Shown: piece after piece, positions 1-9,860 of the stretch | Layout of the letters: each line of letters opens with the position of its first letter | Numbering within the stretch: position 1 is the first letter of the stretch | Translations under genes and position numbers: made by a program | The notes under the pieces: model-generated | Database searches by the model: none | What the model was told of the DNA's origin: nothing | What the model saw: the letters and a program-made list of their open reading frames with translations, nothing else | Assembly: GCF_000003605.2 (NCBI RefSeq) | Contig: NW_003148787.1 | Location: forward strand, 51,405-72,108 | From: Saccoglossus kowalevskii | Taxonomy: Eukaryota > Hemichordata > Enteropneusta > Harrimaniidae | Direction: 5' to 3' | DNA length: 20,704 bases

Positions 1-207
1 TTACGGAATTAACGCCTTCAGTTGAAATGATAACAGCTGTGTACCAAGTAAACAACTGGGCGGACCATGCAAATTACATTTCCCGTGATGCACTGGTGCA
101 ATTCCTGGGATTGCGGAGCCGCGCTTTAACTACAATGAGTTTATGTAATTATTTGTATTCACCCAAACATAGGACAATAACATATATTCACCAAATAAAA
201 AGCTTAG
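1..207 (+). other. Probable intron of the CREBRF-like gene, left edge
   Basis: No exon is assigned here. The reading frame of the acidic exon that follows closes upstream at an in-frame TAG (170-172), so that exon must start between 173 and about 212. A different frame is open from position 3 through the acidic region, but it does not join the CREBRF frame and I recognise no family in it. A match of about 15 of 20 bases to the ZNF143/STAF-type element lies at 73-92. I see nothing else. Confidence 0.45.
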
Positions 208-344
208 TCAGGAAGAGGAGGAGGATGATGATGATGACGATGAGTCTATTAATTCAAATGATGATGAGGGTTTAGACAGTGACCATGACGATGAATACAG
301 TGATGATTCAATGGAGACTGAATACTGTGAAGAAACACCTTTTG
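208..344 (+). CDS. CREBRF: CREBRF homologue, acidic exon (internal)
   Basis: CREBRF is a nuclear regulator that binds the bZIP factor CREB3/Luman and lowers its activity; it also affects energy balance in vertebrates. This exon encodes a run of Glu and Asp (EEEEDDDDDDES) followed by a second acidic, Ser/Tyr-containing stretch with the core DEGLDSDHDDEYSDDS. Vertebrate CREBRF has a similar acidic block with a DEGFGSEHE-like core just before its conserved C-terminal domain. The exon ends at a strong donor (GTAAGT at 345) one base into a codon, which fits the acceptor at 1841 exactly (G plus GG gives Gly). The 5' boundary is uncertain: AG at 206-207 is used here, but AG at 210-211 is equally possible and neither has a good pyrimidine tract. 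Acidic runs alone are weak homology; the assignment rests on phase and on the next exons. Confidence 0.72.
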
Positions 345-1840
345 GTAAGTTGAAATCAGGTAATGTTTCTTTATTTTTTGCTATTTTCAGACTTGTATTA
401 TTGGTTTTGTTTGATGTGAGAAAATACATCAATTTTAGGTGAAGAATGCTCATTTTCATTGTTGAAATACAGCTTTGTGATCATACATTTTGTAAAAAAA
501 GATCTGTACATTTTATAAAAATTTCTTTGAAGCCTGGTAGGCTACCAGTTGCCATGGTAATTTTGGGTAGTTTATCAAGATTAATAAGTACCGTACTCAA
601 CCGGTTTAGCACACTTTTGGGACATTTCTATTTTCGGGCTTACATTCGGTTAATTGCCCATCTCCCACTAAAATGCCCCAAATTTGAGTGCCTATTTATT
701 AAACCTGGTCTTTGATCATTGTTTGACATTTCCGAATACTGGTAATGGTATTTATATATTACAGCGTGGATATTGATCACCGTGAATATGTTGTAAATGT
801 GTAGACCATAGTAAACATGCATAAACTTCACTTCGACAATGACCTGTTAACAAATGTTAAGGCGTTAAATACTTCATTCTATATTTAGTTGACCTGGTAC
901 CTTTCTAAAATTGTTAATTGCCAGATTTTTAAAAAAAATTATGCCACTTTTTTGGCTATAATCAATTCCAACAGATCGTACTTCAACATCGATAATTAAC
1001 TTTTGCATTGCATTGCCAAGAATGTCTTTGGGAATTCCCAGAGAAATGCGTCAGTACAATACAGCATTCTGATTGGTTTATAACAGACTTAATGTCAAAT
1101 GACGTTGTTGCAGGTCAAATCGTGAAAGAAAACATCATGGAGGGAAATGCTTTTCATTGAGAGTTTGTGTACGATTGAATGCATTTGTCGAAGATTTTGA
1201 CTTTAACTGTGTTCCAAGAGACTAATAATTTTAACCCCATAAATTCTGGTGGTACTAATTAATATTGTAATAAAATGTGTATATTTTTTGTGACCATCTC
1301 TGTTTCATTGTAAAAGTTTGTTGAAATCACAGTGATAGGGGGACTGTGTTGAAATCAATAAGACGCAACTATTTTTCAATTATATTTTTCCCCAAATAAA
1401 GTAATATTTGCCTCCATCTGTCACATGGTGAACTAAAATTGTCATTTGCACAGTTTTCGAGGGTGGTTCTTGGGTAAGCGCCCACCTCCCTGAAACACAT
1501 GATTTTTGGACACTGAGCGCTAAGCCAGTCGAGTACAGTACTTAAATCCATGTGAAAGTGTTAGTTCAAAACAAAAAAAATTACACATTGCTCATAAATA
1601 TAAAAACAGTGTAATTTTTTATTTGTAAATTTCTAGTAGAATTTTAGCTATGCTACTACTGTTGAAAAATTCTAGCCTTAAAACAAGAATTGGTAGTCAG
1701 TCTGCTATAGGCTACTGCTAGTTTTGAGCTCTGTTTTGTGCAGTGTTGAAGAGTCTGAATGGCATCATATATGTTGGAGGCTTATTAGTGTCATTTGCTA
1801 ATGGCTTGTACAGTAAACTGTTATTGTACACATTATACAG
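345..1840 (+). other. Intron of the CREBRF-like gene (1.5 kb)
   Basis: The intron runs from GTAAGT at 345 to the acceptor TATACAG ending at 1840. It is AT-rich, with stop codons throughout all frames. Short open frames at 446-715 (+) and 1369-1551 (-) show no recognisable motif and no sensible splice phase with the neighbouring exons. I see no repeat or RNA gene in it. Confidence 0.7.
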
Positions 1841-2177
1841 GGCAATCCAGCAACAAAGTAACTGCCAAATTACAAGAGCTGCAGGTTGGTTGCCATTGGG
1901 CCAGTAAAAGCTGGTTGGCTAAGCCATGTGAATCTTTCAAGATTGGTAAAGATACCATTATTTTCCCCACTCCTCATGCAGGCGTCTCTCTGAAGAAGGT
2001 GGGGAAAAGTCGGAGGAGTGACTGTGATGATCTGACACCCAACCCACGAAGACTGCTACATATTGGTAATGAGTTACGAAAACTGAACAAGATAATTGGT
2101 GACTTGACTCCAGTTAGTGAACTCCCAGTGAATGCAAGACAAAGATCAAGAAAAGAGAAGAATAAACTAGCCTCAAG
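1841..2177 (+). CDS. CREBRF: CREBRF homologue, conserved exon leading into the bZIP basic region
   Basis: This is the most diagnostic exon of the gene. It encodes the segments DLTPNPRRLLHIGNELRKLN, KIIGDLTPVSELPVNARQRS and RKEKNKLAS, nearly identical to the block before the basic region of vertebrate CREBRF (DLTPNP, QIGNELRKLNK, DLTPVSELP, SRKEKNKLASR). About 65 less conserved residues precede it, including a KKVGKSRRSD patch. It begins after the acceptor at 1838-1840 with two bases that complete the codon opened at 344, and ends at GTAAAC (2178) two bases into an Arg codon. A methionine at 1795 in the same frame lies upstream of the acceptor and is an intronic coincidence. The basic region continues in the next exon. 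Confidence 0.95.
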
Positions 2178-2246
2178 GTAAACTAGTCTTAATTACTGTT
2201 ATTTTCTACTGAACAGCATGTACAAATATACTGACAGTCATAGCTG

Positions 2247-2250
<4 letters not shown>

Positions 2251-2277
<27 letters not shown>
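2251..2277. repeat. (TA)n microsatellite
   Basis: Uninterrupted TA dinucleotides over 27 bases, inside a CREBRF intron. Confidence 0.98.
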
Positions 2278-2280
<3 letters not shown>

Positions 2281-3048
2281 TTAGCAGATGCCAGGTCTGT
2301 AGTAACATTCTCCATATGTTCAAAATCTAAAACATTGTGGTCTGTGATATTCACTTACTTAGCTGGTACAAGGCAATGTAATATGTTCACACATCAGATT
2401 GTTTGACTGGCATCAGAGTTGTATACATTTGTGTTGTAGAATAACGTCATGTATAGTGTGATTAAAAATGCTACTTGAGTCACATTGCTAGAGTCCAAAT
2501 TTGATGTTAAGAAACAATTTTATTATGTATATCAAGCAGTAGCAGTGACATAAAGCTTATGTACCTTAGCTGTCCGAATACACCCCATTGCATTGAAAAC
2601 CTTACCCATGGGCAATGTGTTGGCAGGTGGGCGATATTTTCTTAAACAAAAATCATGCCAAAAAGTCATACCGCAGCACTTATAAATCACTTCCTTGTTG
2701 TGTTGCATTTATCATCCAATGCTATTCAGAAATTCCTGAATATGTTTGGCCAGCACTACCTAGCATTCTGACTGGTGCATAAAACCAACAGCAGGTATCT
2801 TTCCACATCCAGTGTTTGCGTGCAAACCAATAACATTTGCTTTCACTGAAAATGAGTTGATTTTTTACCTGCATTTATAAAAAAACGACAAACTGATATT
2901 TTGTACACTGTTATGATCACAACTGAGTAATAATCAATAAGTAAGTTTTTTGCATGTGAAAGAGCATGACTGGTTTATTATACTACTCTGATCTTTTGCT
3001 ACTAAACCAATTGTGTCCGTGTTCGGTTTTCTTTGAAACTTGTTCTAT

Positions 3049-3124
3049 ATTTTCATTTCAATAAATTTAAACCCAATGCATATTATATTTTCATTTTAAT
3101 AAATTTACAACCAATGCATATTAT
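3049..3124. repeat. Two-copy tandem repeat, 38 bp unit
   Basis: Two adjacent units (3049-3086 and 3087-3124) share ATTTTCATTT.AATAAATTTA.A.CCAATGCATATTAT with only three or so mismatches. It sits in an intron and looks like a local replication or unequal-exchange duplication. No function is apparent. Confidence 0.9.
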
Positions 3125-3893
3125 TACATTAAAGTCACTGAGTATTTTCATGAGGAAATGCAGTTGTTTTCATTTTTGGACTGTTTGTTTGTAATCTCAA
3201 AATTTAATGCCTAAATTGTGTTTAGACAATAATGAATGGAAATAGCAATGAAAAAAAGGTCCAAAAGATTGAGCTATCTCACTGTATACTGATAGTTTCA
3301 CGCATTCACCAATATGCGTCTTTGTTTTCAAATAGCATTTGAGAATATTGCCATTTCTAATACTTCAAACCTTACAGTAGCAATGCAATGCAATGCATGA
3401 GATTTGTTTTCTCCACTGAACTATCACTCCTGCTTACCGATTTACTGTAAAAATGCATGGTCACTACTTACAGAGCTAGCCCGCAATTCAGTTAAAATAT
3501 ATAACTATAAATACATTGATGGTTCCAAAAAACAATTAATTGTAAATTATAACTGATAAACTTGCAGCAATGCATGTCCAAGAAACAGTGTGCTATGCGA
3601 AAACAGGCAAAAAAATGAACTAAGACGCATGCTCACACATTTAACGTCACGAATGTTAGTTTGTGCTGGCCAAACAGCTTGAAATGCATACATGTGATAA
3701 TTACAATTTGTTACCATGTAATATTGTATTTATTAAAAGAGTATGCCCAGGTAGTAATTTTTCAGTTTCACGCTTTTGGTGAGAACCATATGAAAATTAC
3801 TACATGAGCCACCCATTGGATATCCTCTATTTATTTTACATATGTTGTATATGTCACATGAGGTTAATTTTTCATATATCAATTTAATTACAG

Positions 3894-3967
3894 AGCATGT
3901 CGACTGAAAAAGAAGGCACAACACGAAGCTAACAAAGTGAAGCTCCATGGTTTAGATAACGAACTCA
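3894..3967 (+). CDS. CREBRF: CREBRF homologue, basic-region/zipper exon
   Basis: The exon encodes (R)[19 protein letters not shown] followed by LDNEL. Joined to the previous exon it gives NKLASRACR, which fits the bZIP basic signature Asn-x7-Arg, then a Lys-rich stretch and the start of the leucine zipper. The vertebrate protein has the same order, with KKKAQYEANKVKLWGLN. The acceptor is AATTACAG at 3893 and the donor is GTAAGT at 3968. Phase fits on both sides: the first base completes Arg, and the last base opens a Lys codon completed at 4364. In the CREBRF family this bZIP-like segment contributes to the interaction with CREB3; that role is family knowledge, not visible here. Confidence 0.96.
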
Positions 3968-4363
3968 GTAAGTTTATATGACAGTATAATACATTGTAAA
4001 GTGCACTAGTATGACATATGTTGTCATCAATTCCAGATGAACTCGTATACACATATGTTGCCATGCAGTTTGAGGTTGTTGAAAAATTAGTTGTGTATAC
4101 ATCTGTATGTACTGTGTACTCAGAAACTTGATTTATAATGTAAAGGACAGCTTCAAACATGTTTTGACACAGCTATGCTAACATCATGTTATCAGTATGG
4201 TTACCATAGCAGCGTGTATCTCATTATCTTTGTCAGTGTGCCTTACAAGCAAGTGAGAAAATATGGATATATTTTTGGTATTATGTACTGAAATGTAGTC
4301 ATTTTGGGATCCGGGAGCATATAAATATAAATGTTGAACATCAATATGTGTATTATATTACAG

Positions 4364-4486
4364 AGAAGCTACGACAAGTGATTGCTGCTATCAGGAATGA
4401 TATAGTGAAATGTGTGCAGTTACCTAATGAACCTACTGAAGGTACATTGACTGAAAGACTGGATGAGTTCATCAGAAATGGTTTAG
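4364..4486 (+). CDS. CREBRF: CREBRF homologue, zipper/C-terminal exon
   Basis: The exon encodes KKLRQVIAAIRNDIVKCVQ, then LPNEPTEGTLTERLDEFIRN and GL. It is collinear with the vertebrate helix beginning LLFVINSIKQEIVNRVQ and its following loop and helix. Hydrophobic residues (L, V, I, I, I, V, V) recur at heptad-like spacing, consistent with a continued coiled coil. The acceptor is ATTACAG at 4363 and the donor is GTAAAT at 4487. The intron phase (one base, G) matches the next exon, giving Asp. Confidence 0.95.
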
Positions 4487-4625
4487 GTAAATTGAGCTTT
4501 TATTGTTGTACGATACAGAATGTTTATAATAAGGCTGGTAATTATTTTTCTTACATTAGGGATAGGCAGTTTGTAATGTTTTGAATTGGTCTGAATTGGA
4601 TCTTATCTATTATTATATGCTTCAG

Positions 4626-4726
4626 ATCAAATGGTTGCAAAGCATACATCAGAGTATGTGAATTCTGTGTTGGAAAAGACAGCTGGCGGTAGCATCACTG
4701 GTGGACTTGCAGTCGCACTCAAGTAG
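4626..4726 (+). CDS. CREBRF: CREBRF homologue, last coding exon with stop
   Basis: This exon encodes (D)QMVAKHTSEYVNSVLEKT followed by AGGSITGGLAVALK and TAG at 4724-4726. The vertebrate C-terminus has the same pattern: TSEFVNQVLEKT, then GNPTGGL and a short tail. The acceptor is TGCTTCAG ending at 4625. The five exons found here encode about 256 residues, against roughly 640 for the full human protein as I recall it, so the N-terminal half lies beyond the left edge. No frameshift or internal stop was found, so the gene looks functional. Confidence 0.95.
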
Positions 4727-5458
4727 TACAGAGGATGATTGTATCATGTGCTTTACTTGTTAGGATCAATAAGTAATGCTACAAGAAGCCAATTTCAATG
4801 GTTCTCGGTGTTAATTATGCTAGATATGCTATATTTTTCTGTTTTCGCCGTTTTTGTTTTTCTTTTGTCGGCCTGATAAGACCTCATTTTGTTTTTCTTT
4901 CTAATATTTTTTGTTTGTTTGCATTGTTGTAGCTTGTTTTTCAGAAGATCTATTTCATTATTATTTTCAAACGTTTAGCCGTATCATAATAATGCATTAT
5001 ATATAGTAATTTCGTTGTTACGATATAAAAAGATATAGTAAAACAGTTCACAAATTCACTTGACTGGCTTCTCAATTGATTAGCCTATCAGGAATTAAGT
5101 ATTTGTATTCAACCCTTTGAGTGCCAAAAGAGTTCCATTTATATTCTGCTCTTTTTCACAAAAAATGTTGCGAAAATTTCAATTTTGGGGGGATCAAAGA
5201 CTGCAAGTCACATTTTGTTTGTTTGATCCAAAATTAAGATTGAATTCAGTGAAAGTTACAGAAAATGTGAACAAATTTACACAAATTAAGTGGAAACAAA
5301 ATTTGGCACACAAAGAGTTAAACAGTTCACTAATTTGGCAAGTGTCACCCAATAAGTAATATTCCAATTTTCACAGTTAACTTTCCAGTCAATTCATAAG
5401 AATTACAGCTTTAATGTTTGTGGGTGTCACACAAAACATTTAACCCTTGTTTTCAGCA

Positions 5459-5461
<3 letters not shown>

Positions 5462-5492
<31 letters not shown>
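5462..5492. repeat. (TA)n microsatellite
   Basis: About 31 bases of uninterrupted TA dinucleotide within the probable 3' UTR. Confidence 0.98.
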
Positions 5493-5496
<4 letters not shown>

Positions 5497-7677
5497 AAAC
5501 ATATTTAATGTTCCAGTGTACTTGCCAATGAGTTTGTTTGCATTATACCTGTTTTGTCATGCATGGTGCAACCAAACACAGACAATCAAATTTGAATATT
5601 TGCATATCTATCTGCTCATTATTAGCATTGTTAATTTACATGTAAAAACTATCTATAATAGAGATATATATCTATATAATACATATAAATATAATTCTTT
5701 TTTTTTCTCAGCTTTTACTTGTACATATCAGATTACGTTAGAAATAATTAATGGCTGTGACAGGACATGAAAAACAACAATTGGTCTGTTTCTGTGTGCC
5801 CATCTACTCTCATTACACAAATGTTGTATTTTAGAATCAGATTAATTTTTCACATTTACATTTTTTTTTTTTTCAAACTTGCAGTGCACACAGAGCAGGC
5901 CCTCTGAAACTACTCTAAAATTACAGATACAAAACAACTCTGTTAATAATATATATATGTTTTTTATCACATGGGTGTGAGGATATTTTTCCAGTGTGTT
6001 GTAAATACTTTCTAATAGCTAAGATAACGAATGACCTGATATAGGAAATAGAGAAAGATATTTTGTATTTTTAAAAAAATGTGGTTGTTGAAAAATGCTG
6101 CATGCTAACATAAAAGTATCATTTTGTACAATTGATTTCCACCTGTATATATGTTCAGTTTCATATGTACAGACTACTAAGTAAAAAAACAGAGTTATTT
6201 ATTAATAATCTACACATCTATTTTATCTACAGATTCTAAGTCTCTTGCAGAATGTGCATTGATTTTTTTTTTTACAAAACAACAGATTACATATAGTCAT
6301 ACATAGCTCAAACAAATTGCCAAAACTATATAAAATTTACATGAAACATTTACATCAACATCAAGAGTTGCCACTGCTAATGAAAAAAAATATATTGTAT
6401 AACAAACTGTCGAGGACGAAATGAAAATTGCAGTCAAAAGAACTTATTAATTCAAATTGGTTGTGTTGAAATGATAGTGAGGTTTTGAGCAGTGTTGTAT
6501 ATTCTCATGCCCATACCGATGTGTTCTATGAATAATTACATGAACTGGCAACTTGTTAGGGGGGGGCAACAGGGTGTTACTGGGGTTGGTGAAACTAAGT
6601 ATTTACATGATGGAACATATGTGTGTCTCTCTCGGAGCACGAGAAGAGGCTGATTTGAGGACGATTGAAAAAAGCTTTTTTTTTTTAAATATGGGTAAAG
6701 GTTACTGGAAGAACCATAGAGTGGGTATTGTTAAAAGTTAACTGAAATGTTTTGAATTTTGAGCATCACAGCCATTAACTTATATTTCAAAAAATATTTA
6801 AGCCAGGCAGGTTTTCAAATATTATGACTTTGTAACTAGTGTGTACCCAACATACCATATAGCATTGCTAAGATTATATTACGAATATTGAGCTAAGAGT
6901 GACTTTTCTTTTTCCTCTTTGATTTTGTTTTATGTACTGGATAAAATAAGTACTGCCATTTTCCTACTTAATATTTATGAGGTAGTTGAACAGTTTTACT
7001 GACAGTACGCTTTATTTAGGGTAAAGCAAACTACTTTTCAGTGATATTGTGATTAAGGGTTACCCATTTGCTGATAATTGGAGGGGTTAAGAGAAGAATG
7101 TCTTGAGAGAGAGTAACAAAAAAATATGTGTACAATACCCAATATACTTTAAGCAGCTGGGGAGGGGTTGCAACAAATGATTTTCACAAAAATAAAAACA
7201 AAATTGGATTGTGCAGAGTTCCTCCAGCCCCTCGAAGTTTTCAAATTGGTAACCTGTCATTCCTCTTGTGTGAAAACAAGCATTTAGTTTCTTTTAATGT
7301 TTGGCCATTGTACAGTCAAGACAAAAAAAAAATATACTTCTGTCAGGCTGTGATACGTGGCATATATAACCATGGAAACAATTTGATAAGTTTTTGTATA
7401 CTGGTGGTGTCCAAATATAAAACCAGTATCAAGAAAAACAATATTTGCATATCATTGAATGTTGCATGGAACGAGTCCATTGGTTATGAATATATATATT
7501 TTTTTTTTTTGGATTGCAATATTATGTACTCAAGAGGAGCATGTTGTTTTAAAAGTTACAATGTAAAGATGGGAGGAGTTTTATTCTATTTGAACTGAAA
7601 TACAGACAGAATACAGAATTTAGAGATATGCAACTTTTTTTCCTGGGTGTGCAAACTTCCTTGTGAATATTAATGCC

Positions 7678-7704
7678 TTTATTATTACTATAATTAAAAA
7701 TAAA
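7678..7704. terminator. Back-to-back poly(A) signals on both strands
   Basis: AATAAA is present on the + strand at 7699-7704 and on the - strand at 7678-7683 (TTTATT on +). The + signal has a GT-rich downstream element. The - signal would serve a leftward gene, possibly SWSAP1, whose 3' end is not located. In AT-rich DNA such hexamers are common, so only the + signal is moderately supported. Confidence 0.4.
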
Positions 7705-8564
7705 GTGTATCACAAATGTTGTGTTTCTTTAAGTGTTGCGTCTTGGAGATGGTGATCAAGATGCATGTTTTCAGCACGTGGATTCATGCACTTGTGACAA
7801 TACAGCAAGAAGATTACTTTTTGAGAGTTGGCACTCCACTCTTGAGGTCTTTATTATAAATCTGAATTGTGCTAATGCTTTTGAATAGTGCACAGGTGCA
7901 TTCACAAAAACGTTTTTATTATGAATGTAATCCACAGTAATCATGAACAATTTATGCATATGAATCAAATATATCACATATAGTCCCAAGACTATGATTC
8001 AAAAGAAATTCTCTTTTTAAAAGGGCATGGTGGTTGTGCCACACACATAACGGCAACTATATTAATATCACTTTTCCATTTTTAGCCGCAATTGCATATT
8101 ACTCCAAAAAGACCATTCAAATGTTTGTTTTTCAAAAGTGATTGACCATTATATTAAAATATCAGTGAAAACGGTAGCATGAGTGTATTTAGGTCAGACT
8201 TTATTAAAGTTGGTGACTGCCCTCTAGAGTTTCAACTTACATTACCTTGTTTTTTTTTGTGACATTACAGTTGGCACAGACTGAAAATGGAAATGAACTA
8301 AGCTTAATAAGCACAACACATTAACATTCATATATCAGAATCAGATTTGCCAATCTATTTTCACTGAAAAATTTTAGCAGACACTTCTTGGAATAAAAGT
8401 ATTTTCACTGATTTACCCCCTCAATCTAAAAGGTTTTTCTCAGATTTGAATAAACTAAAAAATATAAATTTTTATGAAAATTATTCAATTATTTTAAGCT
8501 AAAAATGCAGACGTTATGAATATTTTTTTAAAAAACAAATTTGATTAGAAACCTCTTTTTTTAG

Positions 8565-8800
8565 GCCAAAGAACAGATTGTAATGCTTGTATGCTGGGTC
8601 CCATTGTCCGAATCGCAAGGTTTGTTGATGCAGATTCATTGCCAACCACACCAGTTTGGAGGGGTGATCAGACACAAACGTTCTTTGGCTGGCGAAGATG
8701 GCTGGGTCCAGATATACCAGAGAAGGATTTACACACAAGACAGAAATTTGAACCTGACAAATATACAAGCAAAAAAAAAAAAAAGAACTTGACTGGATAA
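8565..8800 (+). CDS. Unidentified terminal exon, about 77 residues
   Basis: A strong acceptor (pyrimidine run CCTCTTTTTTTAG ending at 8564) precedes an open frame that ends at TAA (8798-8800). With two bases completing an upstream codon, it reads QRTDCNACMLGPIVRIARFV, then DADSLPTTPVWRGDQTQTFF, GWRRWLGPDIPEKDLHTRQK and FEPDKYTSKKKKKNLTG. Its GC content is visibly higher than the flanks, and its codons favour purine-first triplets, as real exons do. The Trp/Arg-rich centre (WRGD, GWRRWLGPDIP) and the Lys-rich tail look like a conserved small protein, but I do not recognise the family and give no function. No upstream exon with the matching phase was found between 4727 and 8564. It may belong to an unmapped gene, be an isolated retrocopied fragment, or be spurious. 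The A-run at about 8771-8784 makes the tail frame sensitive to sequencing error. Confidence 0.45.
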
Positions 8801-8829
8801 AAAATACAACCACCATGTTTACTGAATCG

Positions 8830-9860
8830 ATTTTTTGGTTTAACTATCTTTTATTCCATACAATAGAAATTCTTTACAGCACAATGTCAACATACAACAA
8901 ATGTCACAGCTAGTATAACCCATACAAAATAGACACTGAATACCCATTAACAATTGAAGTCTCCCCACTTGTCCAGGAAATTTGAAATTTCTAACTCTAT
9001 CTTTTGCGTGTAACGTATGTCAGATTTTATGAGATTAAAGCATGGTAGTTCCTTTTTTAATTTACACATATAGATATTTCTTTTAACAATTATAATTATA
9101 TGGTTTAGTAGAGGGGAGAAGTCCTTGTCTCCTAATATAATCTGTTTTGCTGACAATGTTCTTGGGCATCCTAGTTTTGTTCCCCATAGATTAAAAATTT
9201 ATGTCCAGAGGACTTTAATAGACTCGCATTCAACAAAAAGATGCACTAGGTTCTCGGTGGTACCATGACAAAATGAGCATAAATCTGACGATACTAATGG
9301 TGAATTCATATGGAATAACATTTCATTTGTGTACAGGATATTGTGGTTTAATTTCCACTGAAACTCTCGTAGTTTGCTGCATAGAGTTACCAAAAAAGGC
9401 ATGGAATAATGAAATTCCCAATCCTTGTTATCCAGATTACACAAAGTATTAAGAAAGAGTTGACTTTTGGGTGTTGTAAAAACATGGGAGGTGAACAGCT
9501 TACGTAATTGCTTTTGGGTGGTATTTTCAAGTATAATTATTTGTTCATCGGTGACTAAACTAATAGGAGGCTCTGGACGTACACAAATTGCACGGCTATT
9601 CCTCCTATACACCATGACTTTGACTTTGCATCCACCAACAATGTTATTAAAAGTGATTTTGACTGTGGGGTTCAAAGCTCAAAGGGGAAGTCCAGGAGAA
9701 CTACATAGTGCTTCAGAATGAAAGAGCTCCACAAATGTAGAATGCAATTTACCTCACTCTTCATTCTCGAAATATTCATTTTTTTATCGGTATTATGCAG
9801 TCCACCATCCCTTGTGTATTCAATGTATGTTTTTATGTGAAATAAAAATGATGATGACCT
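8830..9860 (-). mobile_element. 5'-truncated, decayed LINE (L1/Tx1-like) ORF2 3' end
   Basis: On the - strand, 9675-9199 encodes the C-terminal end of a non-LTR retrotransposon ORF2. The segment LREFQWKLNHNILYTNEMLF is followed by LCSFCHGTTENLVHLFVECE, the CCHC-type zinc knuckle (C-x2-C-x7-H-x4-C) typical of L1/Tx1-clade reverse transcriptases. An in-frame TAA at 9199-9201 interrupts it, and the same frame then continues to 8947 (ending LDKWGDFNC and a stop). Upstream, 9884-9672 in another frame contains a GGL motif (RDGGLHNTD) of the kind found before the C-terminal domain, so a frameshift lies near 9675. An AATAAA occurs on the - strand near 8847-8855. The RT and endonuclease domains are missing. 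Both outer boundaries are estimates. The element is non-autonomous and lies in the presumed 3' intron of SWSAP1, in the same orientation. Confidence 0.8.

Larger units (their letters stand above)
2178..3893 (+). other. Intron of the CREBRF-like gene (1.7 kb)
   Basis: The intron lies between GTAAAC at 2178 and the acceptor AATTACAG ending at 3893. It contains an AT microsatellite and a 38 bp tandem repeat (listed separately). Several copies of the string AATGCA(T) occur between 3070 and 3570, including an AATGC run near 3380-3396. No exon candidate is seen. Confidence 0.75.
4727..7715 (+). other. Probable long 3' UTR of the CREBRF-like gene
   Basis: No convincing exon occurs in the roughly 3 kb after the stop codon. 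The sequence is AT-rich with several T-runs and short non-conserved open frames (for example 5117-5359, 6553-6741, 7128-7598). The best poly(A) signal is AATAAA at 7699-7704, followed within 15-30 bases by a GT-rich stretch (TGTTGTGTTTCTTT), the usual cleavage context. Vertebrate CREBRF also has a multi-kilobase 3' UTR. Earlier cleavage sites cannot be excluded. Confidence 0.5.

Noticed and set aside
27-275. Open + frame MITAVYQVNNWADHANYISR... at the left edge
   Set aside because: It runs through the acidic exon in the wrong frame. I find no family similarity and no splice phase that joins it to CREBRF, though the left part could belong to an unseen exon.
208-459. - strand frame with a poly-Ser tail
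   Set aside because: It is the antisense shadow of the Glu/Asp-coding exon; GAN codons read as Ser/Phe/Leu on the other strand.
7128-7598. 156-residue open + frame
   Set aside because: Composition is low-complexity and rich in Asn, Lys, Ile and Tyr, as expected from AT-rich non-coding DNA. It has no motifs and lies in the probable 3' UTR.
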